Shown here piece after piece: positions 52,936 to 61,195 of a stretch of DNA of 64,000 nucleotides (position 1 is the stretch's first letter; each line of letters begins with the position of its first letter). The notes beneath the pieces are model-generated. The model made no database searches and was not told where the DNA came from. It was given only the letters and a program-made list of their open reading frames with translations. A program made the position numbers and the translations under genes. This DNA comes from Firmicutes bacterium UBA4916 (GTDB lineage: Bacteria; Bacillota; Clostridia; Tissierellales; Tepidimicrobiaceae): contig DHBY01000061.1 in the NCBI GenBank assembly GCA_002398845.1, forward strand, positions 1-64,000, given 5' to 3'.

Positions 52936-54126
52936 CTACCTAAACATAAGCGTTGCGTTTCCAGCTTCAACTATAATAGTAATTGTTATAAAAAACATAG
53001 TAGCCACGGATAATATCCCAACTAAAATTAAAAGAAGGGCTTTTCCTACTTCAGTAAAGCAATTGGTAATGCTTGTGCTTGCAATTGGTTGTATTAATGC
53101 TGCAATACCTTTATATACGAATAATAGGACCACAATTTTTATAGCTGGGGTTATACATATTAACAATAGGGACATTAAACCTATCATCCCGATTCCATTT
53201 TTTAAAATTGCAGAACATCCAACCACTGTTTCCACTGCATCGGATAAAAACTTTCCTATTATTGGTATGAAATTATCTACTGCAAATTTAGCAGTTCTTA
53301 TTGTAACACCATCTATTTTGGCACTTAACCCATACATAGTAATTATTCCAATAAAAACTGTTAAGGACGCACTAACTACTACAATTATTATTTGACGTAT
53401 TAGCTCAGTTAATTTTGAAAACTGAATTTTATAGGATATATTGCTTATTATCCCTATGATAAAAGAAAACAATATTAATGGGAATATAAAGTCTTTAACT
53501 AATGTACCTATGATATTTACAGTGCCAATAACTATAGGATGAAAAAGCAGTTTGGTATTTGGTCCGCCTACTGCTGTTAGCAATGTAAGCAGTATAGGTA
53601 ATATTATCTGCATAAATCCAACCATTTGTACTACTGCTTTTCTTCCTAAATCCAATGCTTGAGTAAAGCTATTGATGATTAGCATGGATAAAATAATATA
53701 GCAAGCATAATGAGCTAATTGAGCTACAGTATCCTTTTCAAAAGTTGTTTGCAAATTAGTAAGGATTGAGCAAGCAATAGTTATTATTAGTATTTGAGAA
53801 ACTAAAGCTAGGTTCCCATACACTTCCTTAAACAATAGTTTTGAAACTCCTGATGAAATAGTCTTTATATTCAAGGCTTTTTCCCCTTTTATCATTGCCA
53901 AAATAGTTTCTTTTACATTTATTTTAGGAAAATCAACTTCACTTCCTTTTACTATATCCTCTAATACAAGCTCTAATTCTCTTATATTTAAACTGCTTAA
54001 TTGTTCCTGTATAAACTTATCTGCTATTTTACTGCTATCTACATTCGTATCTTCAGCAAAAGAATAACTTGAGAATATTAAAATTAATAAAATTATCTTA
54101 AATAAAGTACTTTTATTTTTTATCAT
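52936..54126 (-). CDS. spoIIIAE: Stage III sporulation protein AE
   Basis: SpoIIIAE (396 residues) is the largest membrane part of the channel. A signal-like helix (FKIILLILIFSSYSFAE) and about nine further membrane segments are visible; the family core includes GLSAKIDGVTIRTAKFAVDN, PIIGKFLSDAVETVVGCS and GMIGLMSLLLICITPAIK. ATG behind AGGGTGA. Confidence 0.95.
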   Translation of the reverse strand: MIKNKSTLFKIILLILIFSSYSFAEDTNVDSSKIADKFIQEQLSSLNIRELELVLEDIVKGSEVDFPKINVKETILAMIKGEKALNIKTISSGVSKLLFKEVYGNLALVSQILIITIACSILTNLQTTFEKDTVAQLAHYACYIILSMLIINSFTQALDLGRKAVVQMVGFMQIILPILLTLLTAVGGPNTKLLFHPIVIGTVNIIGTLVKDFIFPLILFSFIIGIISNISYKIQFSKLTELIRQIIIVVVSASLTVFIGIITMYGLSAKIDGVTIRTAKFAVDNFIPIIGKFLSDAVETVVGCSAILKNGIGMIGLMSLLLICITPAIKIVVLLFVYKGIAALIQPIASTSITNCFTEVGKALLLILVGILSVATMFFITITIIVEAGNATLMFR

Positions 54127-54136
54127 TTTTTCACCC

Positions 54137-54526
54137 TTAGGGAAGTATTTTTATTATTAAATCAAGCAAAGCTAAAAGGATTGGCATAGCTAATACCATC
54201 ATAATAACTTTCCCACCTAATTCAATTTTCGAAGCTATAGCCTCCTCATTAGCATCCCTAGAAATTTGAGCGCCAAATTCAACTATATATGCAATACCTA
54301 TAATCTTAAGTATTGTAGAAAAATAGGCGAATTCAATACCCGTATTTCTAGCTAACCCACTTAAAGTTTCTATTACATATTTTAATTTACCTAAAATCAT
54401 TGAAAATATGATTATACCTGTAACTAAGCTAACCAATAAAGCAAACTCCGGTTTATTAGATTGTCGCAAGAGCACAACTAAAATTGTGGATACAATTCCT
54501 ATTCCCACAATTTGTACAACTTCCAT
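54137..54526 (-). CDS. spoIIIAD: Stage III sporulation protein AD
   Basis: The product has 129 residues and four membrane helices (VGIGIVSTILVVLLRQ; FALLVSLVTGIIIFSMIL; TILKIIGIAYIVEFGAQIS; GKVIMMVLAMPILLALLDLI). It is related to SpoIIIAC and similar to type III export SpaQ-like components. It lies ten bases upstream of AE, ATG behind GGAAGTG. Confidence 0.93.
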   Translation of the reverse strand: MEVVQIVGIGIVSTILVVLLRQSNKPEFALLVSLVTGIIIFSMILGKLKYVIETLSGLARNTGIEFAYFSTILKIIGIAYIVEFGAQISRDANEEAIASKIELGGKVIMMVLAMPILLALLDLIIKILP

Positions 54527-54541
54527 ATTATCACTTCCTAA

Positions 54542-54739
54542 TCAATATAATCCAAAGAGAGTTTTTATGCTATCAAACAATTTGCTTATTAACCCAATAA
54601 CTACACTGAAGACTATAACCACCCCTACTAATGTAGTAATATAGGCAAATTCTTCTTTACCAGCTTTTTCTAAAACCGTGTGTAATACACCTAATAATAT
54701 GCCTATACTTGCTATTTTAAATATTAAATCAACATTCAT
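54542..54739 (-). CDS. spoIIIAC: Stage III sporulation protein AC
   Basis: A 65-residue membrane protein of two helices (IASIGILLGVLHTVLEKAG; FAYITTLVGVVIVFSVVIGLI), a member of the channel base. ATG behind GAGGAGAG; coupled to AB and AD. Confidence 0.95.
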   Translation of the reverse strand: MNVDLIFKIASIGILLGVLHTVLEKAGKEEFAYITTLVGVVIVFSVVIGLISKLFDSIKTLFGLY

Positions 54740-54752
54740 ATTTTTCTCTCCT

Positions 54753-55277
54753 CTATATCAATATGATTACAATAGTAAGCCCTGTAAGTATCCCTAAGTT
54801 TTTAAACATTTTTTCATTTTTGTCCCTTTCCATCTTAGCTTCTCCTTCTAAAATAGCAATCTGACTCAACACAAATTTAAAATTTTTTTCTTGATCTTCT
54901 CTATCAGAAGAACCTAATACTCTCCCAAGAGAGATTAGCATTTCTATGTCCTCTTTCTTAAAATTAAGCTTCTCTTTTAAAGAATTTATTACATATGAAA
55001 AACTATCTAAAACGTCTCCTCCTCTATTTGCTAATAGATGATCCTTAATCTCCTTAAATACAAAGGATACTTTTTTATTTCCCTTATTATATACATTGAC
55101 TAAAGCCTCTGGTAATGGTACTGCCCCATAAACAATCTCTGTTTCAAGGATTTTAATGCATTGTTCCATATAAATTAAATTGTTTAATCTACTTGAATAT
55201 TTTTTCCCATAATAAAATCCCATTAAGGTAGTTGACAGTACTATTAGTAATCCTCCCATAAATTTAATAAAAATCAT
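54753..55277 (-). CDS. spoIIIAB: Stage III sporulation protein AB
   Basis: SpoIIIAB (174 residues) has a membrane helix at each end (IKFMGGLLIVLSTTLMGFYYG; NLGILTGLTIVIILI) and a helical core resembling type II secretion GspF (LIYMEQCIKILETEIVYG; KKEDIEMLISLGRVLGSSD). ATG behind GAAGG. Confidence 0.94.
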   Translation of the reverse strand: MIFIKFMGGLLIVLSTTLMGFYYGKKYSSRLNNLIYMEQCIKILETEIVYGAVPLPEALVNVYNKGNKKVSFVFKEIKDHLLANRGGDVLDSFSYVINSLKEKLNFKKEDIEMLISLGRVLGSSDREDQEKNFKFVLSQIAILEGEAKMERDKNEKMFKNLGILTGLTIVIILI

Positions 55278-55291
55278 AAGATACCTTCTTT

Positions 55292-56269
55292 CTATCTCAT
55301 AATTGATTTAAAATAATTCCCTTCTATAATATCCTTTACCGTCCCTACCCCCTTTGAATTATCTAAAAATACATATCGCTTAAATATCTTCTCGTTTATT
55401 AGGATCTTAAGGCTATTTCTTGAAAGTAAGTCTTCTAAAGTACTCCCATGAACCGTTGCAATAATCTTTACACCTGCCTTAAGACTTTCATGAATAGATT
55501 CTACATCTGATATGCTGCCAATTTCATCCATGGCAATAATCTCCGGTGACATAGCCCTAAGTAGCATCCTAGTCCCATCCCTTTTATTGCAGCCATCTAA
55601 AACATCAGTTCTTAACCCTATATTGTGCTGAGGTGCACCATTATACATGCCTGCTAACTCTGACCTTTCATCTATAACTCCTATTTTAAATCCTTCACCA
55701 CCTAAAAGAGATACTCCATCACTTAGATTTCTAATAAGATCTCTTAAAAGAGTGGTTTTCCCACATTGGGGAGGGGAAATAATCAATGTATTATGGATGG
55801 CCCTTGGAAAGTCTATCATATGCTTTGCTATCTCATCAGATACCCCTAACTTTTCTCTAGCTATTCGTATGTTTAAGGAAGAAATATTTTTAATAGTTTC
55901 AATTCCGTTGATACCATATAGCACTTTACCTCCTATTCCAACTCTATGGCCTCCTTTTAATGTTATAAATCCATTCTTAATTTCTTCTTCAAAGGCATAA
56001 ACTGAATAGTTACTAATTAGCTGAAAAGTCTTAGTTATATCTTCCCTCTTCACTAATATACTTTCGGAACTATTCTTGGTAAGAAAGCCTCTTTGGGTAA
56101 CGAAATAATCTGAACCTTTAATATATACAATAAGAGGCATCCCACTTCTAAGCCTAATTTCTTCTATTTCTTTTTTATACTCTGAAGATATATTCTTTAA
56201 AACTTGGTTTAATTCTAGGCATGTGTACTCTAAAACATTATCAAATATTCTTACTTCTTTATCATCCAT
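55292..56269 (-). CDS. spoIIIAA: Stage III sporulation protein AA (ATPase)
   Basis: SpoIIIAA is the secretion-type ATPase of the channel. The product has 325 residues. Walker A is SPPQCGKTTLLRDL (about 163-176), with GVIDERSELAGMYNGAPQHNI and Walker B EIIAMDEIG. The N-domain carries YAFEEEIKNGFITLKGGHRVG. ATG eight bases behind AAGGAGG. It is the first gene of the complete spoIIIAA-AH set. Confidence 0.95.
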   Translation of the reverse strand: MDDKEVRIFDNVLEYTCLELNQVLKNISSEYKKEIEEIRLRSGMPLIVYIKGSDYFVTQRGFLTKNSSESILVKREDITKTFQLISNYSVYAFEEEIKNGFITLKGGHRVGIGGKVLYGINGIETIKNISSLNIRIAREKLGVSDEIAKHMIDFPRAIHNTLIISPPQCGKTTLLRDLIRNLSDGVSLLGGEGFKIGVIDERSELAGMYNGAPQHNIGLRTDVLDGCNKRDGTRMLLRAMSPEIIAMDEIGSISDVESIHESLKAGVKIIATVHGSTLEDLLSRNSLKILINEKIFKRYVFLDNSKGVGTVKDIIEGNYFKSIMR

Positions 56270-56324
56270 AACATGTCCTCCTTTATATATAAATATGAGG
56301 AACCTAAAATATTATGCAAAAAAT

Positions 56325-56357
56325 AAAGACTTAAAACCAAAATGGTTTTAAGTCTTT
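56325..56357 (-). terminator. Terminator between the CD1247-like gene and spoIIIAA
   Basis: A perfect 15-bp stem (AAAGACTTAAAACCA, loop of three) is followed by ATTTTTTGC on the minus strand. It isolates the spoIIIA operon from upstream transcription. Confidence 0.9.
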
Positions 56358-56370
56358 ATAAACTAGATAA

Positions 56371-56715
56371 TTATTCTTCATCATCAAAATCTTCTACTGT
56401 TTCGTCATTATGACAATCACAATCATCGAAGTCCATGCATTCATCATCATCATCAAAGCCTTCATAAGGATAATAGTCCTCATCATCGTCATGCCCATAT
56501 AATTCATCTTCTACATCAGATAAATCCTCATCAATATAGCTTACGTATTCTTCTAAATCCTCATGATTTTCTATTACCTCATCTACCACATCAGCAAACT
56601 CTTCTAGAGTATCTATTATATGTAGCAAAAGTTTGCCTTCTTTCGATTCTTCTTCGATTCCCATACCTTCAGCTAAGCCTTTTAAATAAGAAACTTTTTG
56701 GTAAAGATAATCCAT
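56371..56715 (-). CDS. Acidic CD1247-like N-terminal domain protein
   Basis: The product has 114 residues. The N-terminal 50 (YLYQKVSYLKGLAEGMGIEE; LLLHIIDTLEEFADVVDE) match the domain annotated CD1247 N-terminal in Clostridia. The rest is extremely acidic, with about half Asp/Glu, and contains a short Cys pair (CMDFDDCDC). Role unknown; its place beside spoIIIA and efp is shared by many relatives. ATG behind AGGAGGG. Confidence 0.85.
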   Translation of the reverse strand: MDYLYQKVSYLKGLAEGMGIEEESKEGKLLLHIIDTLEEFADVVDEVIENHEDLEEYVSYIDEDLSDVEDELYGHDDDEDYYPYEGFDDDDECMDFDDCDCHNDETVEDFDDEE

Positions 56716-56753
56716 GTTAATCCCTCCTATATATTTATATTTTTTATTATTCC

Positions 56754-57311
56754 CTAGGCTCTTGATAAATAGTCACCTGTTCTTGTGTCTATTTTAACTT
56801 TATCTCCCATATTCACAAATAATGGTACGTTTACTACTGCTCCTGTTTCAAGAGTAGCAGGTTTTGTAGCTCCAGTTGCTGTATCACCTTTAACTCCTGG
56901 TTCAGTTTGAGTAACAACAAGTTCAACAAAATTTGGTGCTTCTACTTCAAAAGGTTTCCCTTGGTAGAATCTAATTATAGCATTATCATTTTCTTTAATA
57001 TAGAGGATTGCTTCTTCTACTTCATCCTTATTTAAAGGTAATTGTTCATAGGTTTCAGTGTCCATAAAATAATAAAGCTCGCCATCATTGTATAAATATT
57101 GCATTTCTTTTGTTTCAATACGTGCTAAAGGATATCTATCATTTGGGTTAAAAGTAACCTCTTTAGTAGTTCCTGTCATTACATTTTTTATCTTTGTCCT
57201 AACGAATGCAGCACCTTTTCCAGGCTTTACGTGCTGAAAATCTATAATTTGGTATACATCTCCATCCATTTCGAATGTAACACCTTTTCTAAAATCGCCT
57301 GCTGATATCAT
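56754..57311 (-). CDS. efp: Translation elongation factor P
   Basis: EF-P relieves ribosome stalling at polyproline. From ATG 57311, behind AAAGGAGGT, it has 185 residues. The KOW-like domain 1 has the modifiable-lysine loop VKPGKGAAF, followed by two OB domains ([38 protein letters not shown]). A tandem ATG one codon earlier is possible. The open frame extends 31 codons upstream into aroQ but is not conserved in type. Confidence 0.96.
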   Translation of the reverse strand: MISAGDFRKGVTFEMDGDVYQIIDFQHVKPGKGAAFVRTKIKNVMTGTTKEVTFNPNDRYPLARIETKEMQYLYNDGELYYFMDTETYEQLPLNKDEVEEAILYIKENDNAIIRFYQGKPFEVEAPNFVELVVTQTEPGVKGDTATGATKPATLETGAVVNVPLFVNMGDKVKIDTRTGDYLSRA

Positions 57312-57331
57312 CATATTACCTCCTTTATGTT

Positions 57332-57760
57332 CTATTTCATCATCAATGCATCTAATGCTAATAAATAGCTGTTTAGACCAAATCCAGTTATTTGCCCTGT
57401 ACATACGGGAGCAGTAACAGATTGTTTTCTAAAATCCTCTCGTCTAAATATATTGGATAAATGTACCTCAATTACAGGAATACTTAGAGCCTCAATTGCA
57501 TCCCTTATAGCAATACTATAGTGAGTATAAGCTCCTGGATTTATTATAATGCCATATACATTGCTATCCATTGCTTGCTGGAGTTTGTCTATAATATCTC
57601 CTTCAGAATTTGATTGAAATATATCTATTTCAACTTGCAGCTCTTTAGACCTTGTATAGAGCATATTATTTATATCCTCTAAAGTATCCTTTCCATATAT
57701 TAATTTGTCCCTTTTCCCCAATAGATTCAAATTAGGACCATGAATTACAAGTATTTTCAT
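57332..57760 (-). CDS. aroQ: 3-dehydroquinate dehydratase, type II
   Basis: AroQ dehydrates 3-dehydroquinate in the shikimate pathway. The product has 142 residues from ATG 57760, nine bases after AGAGG. Catalytic Tyr is in LIYGKDTL, Arg near the front in GKRDKLIYG, and Glu/His in [13 protein letters not shown] [30 protein letters not shown] and the SNSEGDIID loop are conserved. It lies between aroK and efp, a common clostridial order. Confidence 0.95.
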   Translation of the reverse strand: MKILVIHGPNLNLLGKRDKLIYGKDTLEDINNMLYTRSKELQVEIDIFQSNSEGDIIDKLQQAMDSNVYGIIINPGAYTHYSIAIRDAIEALSIPVIEVHLSNIFRREDFRKQSVTAPVCTGQITGFGLNSYLLALDALMMK

Positions 57761-57822
57761 TAATATCAACCTCTACCTGTGCCCATATAATTATATCAAT
57801 CCTTAAAAATAACTACAAGGGT

Positions 57823-58350
57823 TTAATTGTCTAAAATATAAATTACTTCATCTCCTATTAATTCAACAGATTTATTATCCACTTGAACAATATAATCTGC
57901 ACTAGAGATATATAATCCTTTTCTTTTATTATAAATTTCTTTGATACTACTGTAAAGATTATCTTTATCTAAAAGAGGCCTATTTTCTTTAGATGATTTA
58001 ACATTTCTAACAAGGGTATCTATGCTAGCCTCTAGATAAACGAAAATCCCATTTTTCTTTAATATATCTATATTAACTTCGTCTATAACAACTCCTCCAC
58101 CGGTGGAAATAACTATATTTTCCTTTTCTTTCAAACCTTCTATAACTTTTTTCTCTAAATTTCTAAAATACTCCTCACCATATTTGCTAAATATCTGTTC
58201 AATAGTATCTCCAAAATTAAGCACTATTATATCATCAGTATTCACAAATTCCATATTTAATTTTGATGCTATATATTTTCCAACAGTAGTTTTCCCTGCC
58301 CCACTCATGCCTATCAATACAATGTTTTTAAATTTAACATATCTATTCAT
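57823..58350 (-). CDS. aroK: Shikimate kinase
   Basis: AroK phosphorylates shikimate. The product has 175 residues: P-loop GMSGAGKTT at 14-22, shikimate-binding FVNTDD, GEEYFRNLEKKVI, the Walker B-like STGGGVVID, and the lid ENRPLLDKDN. The ATG overlaps the comFB stop (8-bp overlap), and no independent ribosome site is clear, so it is translationally coupled. Confidence 0.95.
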   Translation of the reverse strand: MNRYVKFKNIVLIGMSGAGKTTVGKYIASKLNMEFVNTDDIIVLNFGDTIEQIFSKYGEEYFRNLEKKVIEGLKEKENIVISTGGGVVIDEVNIDILKKNGIFVYLEASIDTLVRNVKSSKENRPLLDKDNLYSSIKEIYNKRKGLYISSADYIVQVDNKSVELIGDEVIYILDN

Positions 58351-58609
58351 GATGAGGTTTGTTTACTACTATATTAATGGCCTTAATTACCTCTTTTACT
58401 AAATCTGCGTCAAATTGATAATCTAGAGTATCTAATTTTCCATACAAAGCTCCTTTTTCTGTAACTACATATCTAGGTTTTAAATTGTTTAAAGCTATTG
58501 CTGCAATATCCAATTTACATTTATCACAGGTACATATATCTTCTTTATCTTTTAACAGTTTATTAATGATATTTGAGACTTCGTCTTCTAACAAATTGTG
58601 TAATTCCAT
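58343..58609 (-). CDS. ComFB family protein
   Basis: The product has 88 residues. Family core: ELHNLLEDEVSNIINKLL, DICTCDKCKLDIAAIALN (a Cys-x-Cys-x-x-Cys zinc site) and LKPRYVVTEKGALYGKL. Recently characterised ComFB proteins bind cyclic di-GMP and regulate competence and type IV pili. Its location beside four pilin-like genes fits such a link. ATG behind GGAGG. Confidence 0.9.
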   Translation of the reverse strand: MELHNLLEDEVSNIINKLLKDKEDICTCDKCKLDIAAIALNNLKPRYVVTEKGALYGKLDTLDYQFDADLVKEVIKAINIVVNKPHHE

Positions 58610-58628
58610 ATGTATTCCTCCTATTTTC

Positions 58629-59654
58629 TTAATTGATTTTCATTGTTTCTATTTTAGGGTCAATGAATTTTGGTAAATAAGTTCCATATTTAATTATTTC
58701 TTTACTATTAAATTTGATTTCAATTCTATCACTGCTTTCAATTGATTCAGCATGATCTTTCATTAACACTATTCCTTCTATTTTGACTTCCGCTAAGGGA
58801 TTTATAAATAATTCACCATCATTGATGATTAAAATACCATTAAAATTAACATCATTATGAATTTCCAAGTCTCCTTCTATATATAGTATTCCATTCAATA
58901 CTACTTTGTCTATACCGTTTTCAGACAAGATAGATACAATAGGAGGATTTAAATTTTCGCCTTTAGCTATTAAAAAAGCTTTATTGCCATTTAAGACTTG
59001 AGTTTTTATAGGCCTTTCAAGATTATTTCTAAAATATTCAATATTTATTTTTTCATCTATACCTTTGATTATTTTTATATTTTCATAGTCTTTAGCCTCA
59101 ATACCTATTAAATCATCATCATAAGCTGGAATATTTATTTCTTTTTGCAAGTAATCTAGGTAATTATAATAATCTTTTAATTTATTTGTCTCTATACTTT
59201 CCTTTGACACTATGGGAAGTCCCATATCAAAAAATTGGTTGAGCAATTTTGTCTTGGCTATAGCCTGCTTTTTTATCCCATCATATGTACTATGGGTTTT
59301 TAATTCCATGAATCTTTTATCATTTGAAAAGCTAATTTCTATATTTTTATTCTGATCTCCTTCAATTAAATCTTTTTTATCTATCTGTATTTTGTAATCA
59401 TAAATTGGAGTTAATCTGCCATATTTTAGATACCTTTCTATTCTAGGTAATAGCTTTAAATAAAAATATTCTTCTTTATTTAAAACCATATATATTTTAC
59501 TTTCGGCTAGGTAACTAGCTTGAATAGCATTTTTGCTTGAGTTTAAAATTAAATATTCTAAATTCCACGTATAAGCCAAAACTGCAGCTGAAATTATAAT
59601 AATAGTCATGACCAATAAAACAATTATAGAAATAAATCCTTGATTATTCAACAT
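58629..59654 (-). CDS. PilX-like minor pilus/membrane protein with beta-solenoid end
   Basis: From ATG 59654, six bases after GAGGTG, the product has 341 residues. A type IV pilus accessory start (NNQGFISIIVLLVMTIIIISA) forms one membrane helix. The middle is beta- and helix-mixed, and near residues 250-310 there is a polymer-forming (bactofilin-like) stretch (GILYIEGDLEIHNDVNFNG, GELFINPLAEVKIEG). It resembles PilX-type proteins that accompany minor pilins. Exact role uncertain. Its start lies near the end of the previous pilin gene. Confidence 0.75.
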   Translation of the reverse strand: MLNNQGFISIIVLLVMTIIIISAAVLAYTWNLEYLILNSSKNAIQASYLAESKIYMVLNKEEYFYLKLLPRIERYLKYGRLTPIYDYKIQIDKKDLIEGDQNKNIEISFSNDKRFMELKTHSTYDGIKKQAIAKTKLLNQFFDMGLPIVSKESIETNKLKDYYNYLDYLQKEINIPAYDDDLIGIEAKDYENIKIIKGIDEKINIEYFRNNLERPIKTQVLNGNKAFLIAKGENLNPPIVSILSENGIDKVVLNGILYIEGDLEIHNDVNFNGILIINDGELFINPLAEVKIEGIVLMKDHAESIESSDRIEIKFNSKEIIKYGTYLPKFIDPKIETMKIN

Positions 59655-59671
59655 GCTAAACACCTCATAGT

Positions 59672-60232
59672 TTAATATACAATGGGGCATCTTATGTATA
59701 GTTTTGTATTAAATCTAGTTTCTTTAGTATATTCCCCTTTTAAAGTAAAAGTCAAATCTATTAATTTAGCTTCAAAATTTATCCTTGTTTCCTCTAAGGA
59801 TGTTACATATTCAGCAATTTGATTATGCCCTTCAAAAGCATTGCTATTAGGATAATTTTCAGTGTTCATATTAGCAGCAATCCTATAAATTTTATCGTTT
59901 TTTAAATAATAAGTAGAATAATTATATTTATAATTTCCATCATTAATATATCTCATAATTATAAAACCTATATTGTTCTCGTATTCCTTTTTTAAATCAG
60001 GGATCATATTGATATCTATAATTTTCTCTGCTGATTTTATCTCTCTTTTTATGTACTCTATAGCATATCTTCCATTCAATAAGATTTCATCTTCCTCATC
60101 ACCTAATTTACACGTCTTTACCGTAAAATTCAAGACAGAATATAAAGAGACAATTATAATAGAACTAATAGCTAAGGCCAACAATAGTTCTAATAATGTA
60201 AAGCCACTGTTTCCTAAACTATTCTCTTTCAT
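59672..60232 (-). CDS. Prepilin-type N-terminal cleavage/methylation protein (PilW-like)
   Basis: The product has 186 residues. Class III prepilin signal: short basic leader, GFTLLELLLALAISSIIIVSLYSVL with the conserved Glu5. The prepilin peptidase cleaves after Gly before Phe. The soluble domain has no clear match; PilW/GspJ-like. ATG behind AGAAGAG, overlapping the upstream pilin by 14 bp. Confidence 0.88.
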   Translation of the reverse strand: MKENSLGNSGFTLLELLLALAISSIIIVSLYSVLNFTVKTCKLGDEEDEILLNGRYAIEYIKREIKSAEKIIDINMIPDLKKEYENNIGFIIMRYINDGNYKYNYSTYYLKNDKIYRIAANMNTENYPNSNAFEGHNQIAEYVTSLEETRINFEAKLIDLTFTLKGEYTKETRFNTKLYIRCPIVY

Positions 60233-60677
60233 TCTCTTCTTGGGAGGGGATAGGCATAATGGTCACCACCTTTACATTCTTAATTTTATTGGCCTCTTCT
60301 AAAGGAGAAACTTCAATCCATACTTTCCATAAATTTTTATCGTAGTTTTCCTTATATATAGTACATGTATAAAGAGAACTACCATCCTTTTCATCTAATG
60401 GTAAAGTGATGGATGTCGAATCCCCCTCCATTAAAATATCAATTAACTCTATTAATAGCATATCAAATATGTACTCATCACCTTTAAGAAAATTATAATC
60501 AAAAGATTTGATTTGTTCCATTGTAGATTCTGCAACATATACCATATCCATTTTGGTTTTCACCAATCTAATATTTCCTAAAGAATTGCCTAATATAGGC
60601 AAGCATATAACAACTATAATTCCAAATAAAAATAGACCTATTAATACTTCAATTAAAAGAAATCCTTTTTCTCCCAT
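60219..60677 (-). CDS. Prepilin-type protein (PilV-like)
   Basis: The product has 152 residues with the prepilin segment GFLLIEVLIGLFLFGIIVVIC (Glu5 kept, leader MGEK). The remainder is probably a PilV/GspI-like minor pilin that caps or primes the pilus. ATG seven bases behind AAAGG. In operon with the other pilin genes. Confidence 0.88.
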   Translation of the reverse strand: MGEKGFLLIEVLIGLFLFGIIVVICLPILGNSLGNIRLVKTKMDMVYVAESTMEQIKSFDYNFLKGDEYIFDMLLIELIDILMEGDSTSITLPLDEKDGSSLYTCTIYKENYDKNLWKVWIEVSPLEEANKIKNVKVVTIMPIPSQEENERE

Positions 60678-60733
60678 AGCATACCAACCTTTAGATAAAA
60701 TTAAAATTTAATTAATTTTAAAATCATACTAGC

Positions 60734-61183
60734 CTATTTAAAATAGATATTTACCTTACCTGTGGCAGGTGCTACTGTAATCTCTATTGGATTTCCTTTT
60801 TTATTCTCTAAATATATGGTCCCTGCAATTGCTGGTGCGCCTGAATAAGTAAATATTATTTCATGGCCTTTAATATTAGTTGTTTTAATTTTTATGCCAT
60901 TAGTAAATTCTTTGTTTTTTATTATTTCTTTAACGGAAGATGCCCTGTGCTTGAATACAATATAAGAATTGGTTTCAAGCCTTAGCATAACGCTATACTG
61001 AGTTGATTCAACTATAGCTTTGTTTCGTGCATAATTTAAATCGTTTTTAAATTCCTTTAATTCCTGTCGTTCCTTATATCTTAATACCATATTTACTTTC
61101 GATATAGGAATAAGTAAAATTATTGAAAGTATACTAATCACCAATAATGTCTCCACTAAGGTAATCCCCCTATTATCTTTCAT
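60734..61183 (-). CDS. Prepilin-type protein, GspH/FimT-like
   Basis: The product has 149 residues. Prepilin motif GITLVETLLVISILSIILLIP, then FKNDLNYARNKAIVESTQYSVML, a GspH/FimT feature, and the terminal strand VAPATGKVNIYF. The leader is MKDNR. It probably primes pilus assembly with the two neighbouring minor pilins. ATG behind AGAGGG. Confidence 0.9.
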   Translation of the reverse strand: MKDNRGITLVETLLVISILSIILLIPISKVNMVLRYKERQELKEFKNDLNYARNKAIVESTQYSVMLRLETNSYIVFKHRASSVKEIIKNKEFTNGIKIKTTNIKGHEIIFTYSGAPAIAGTIYLENKKGNPIEITVAPATGKVNIYFK

Positions 61184-61195
61184 AGTTCTGCCCTC

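Noticed and set aside
56270..56324. Sigma-E promoter before spoIIIAA
   Set aside because: Expected from biology, and a loose ATAATATT...CATATTTA arrangement is visible, but the -10 does not fit the consensus well enough to claim.
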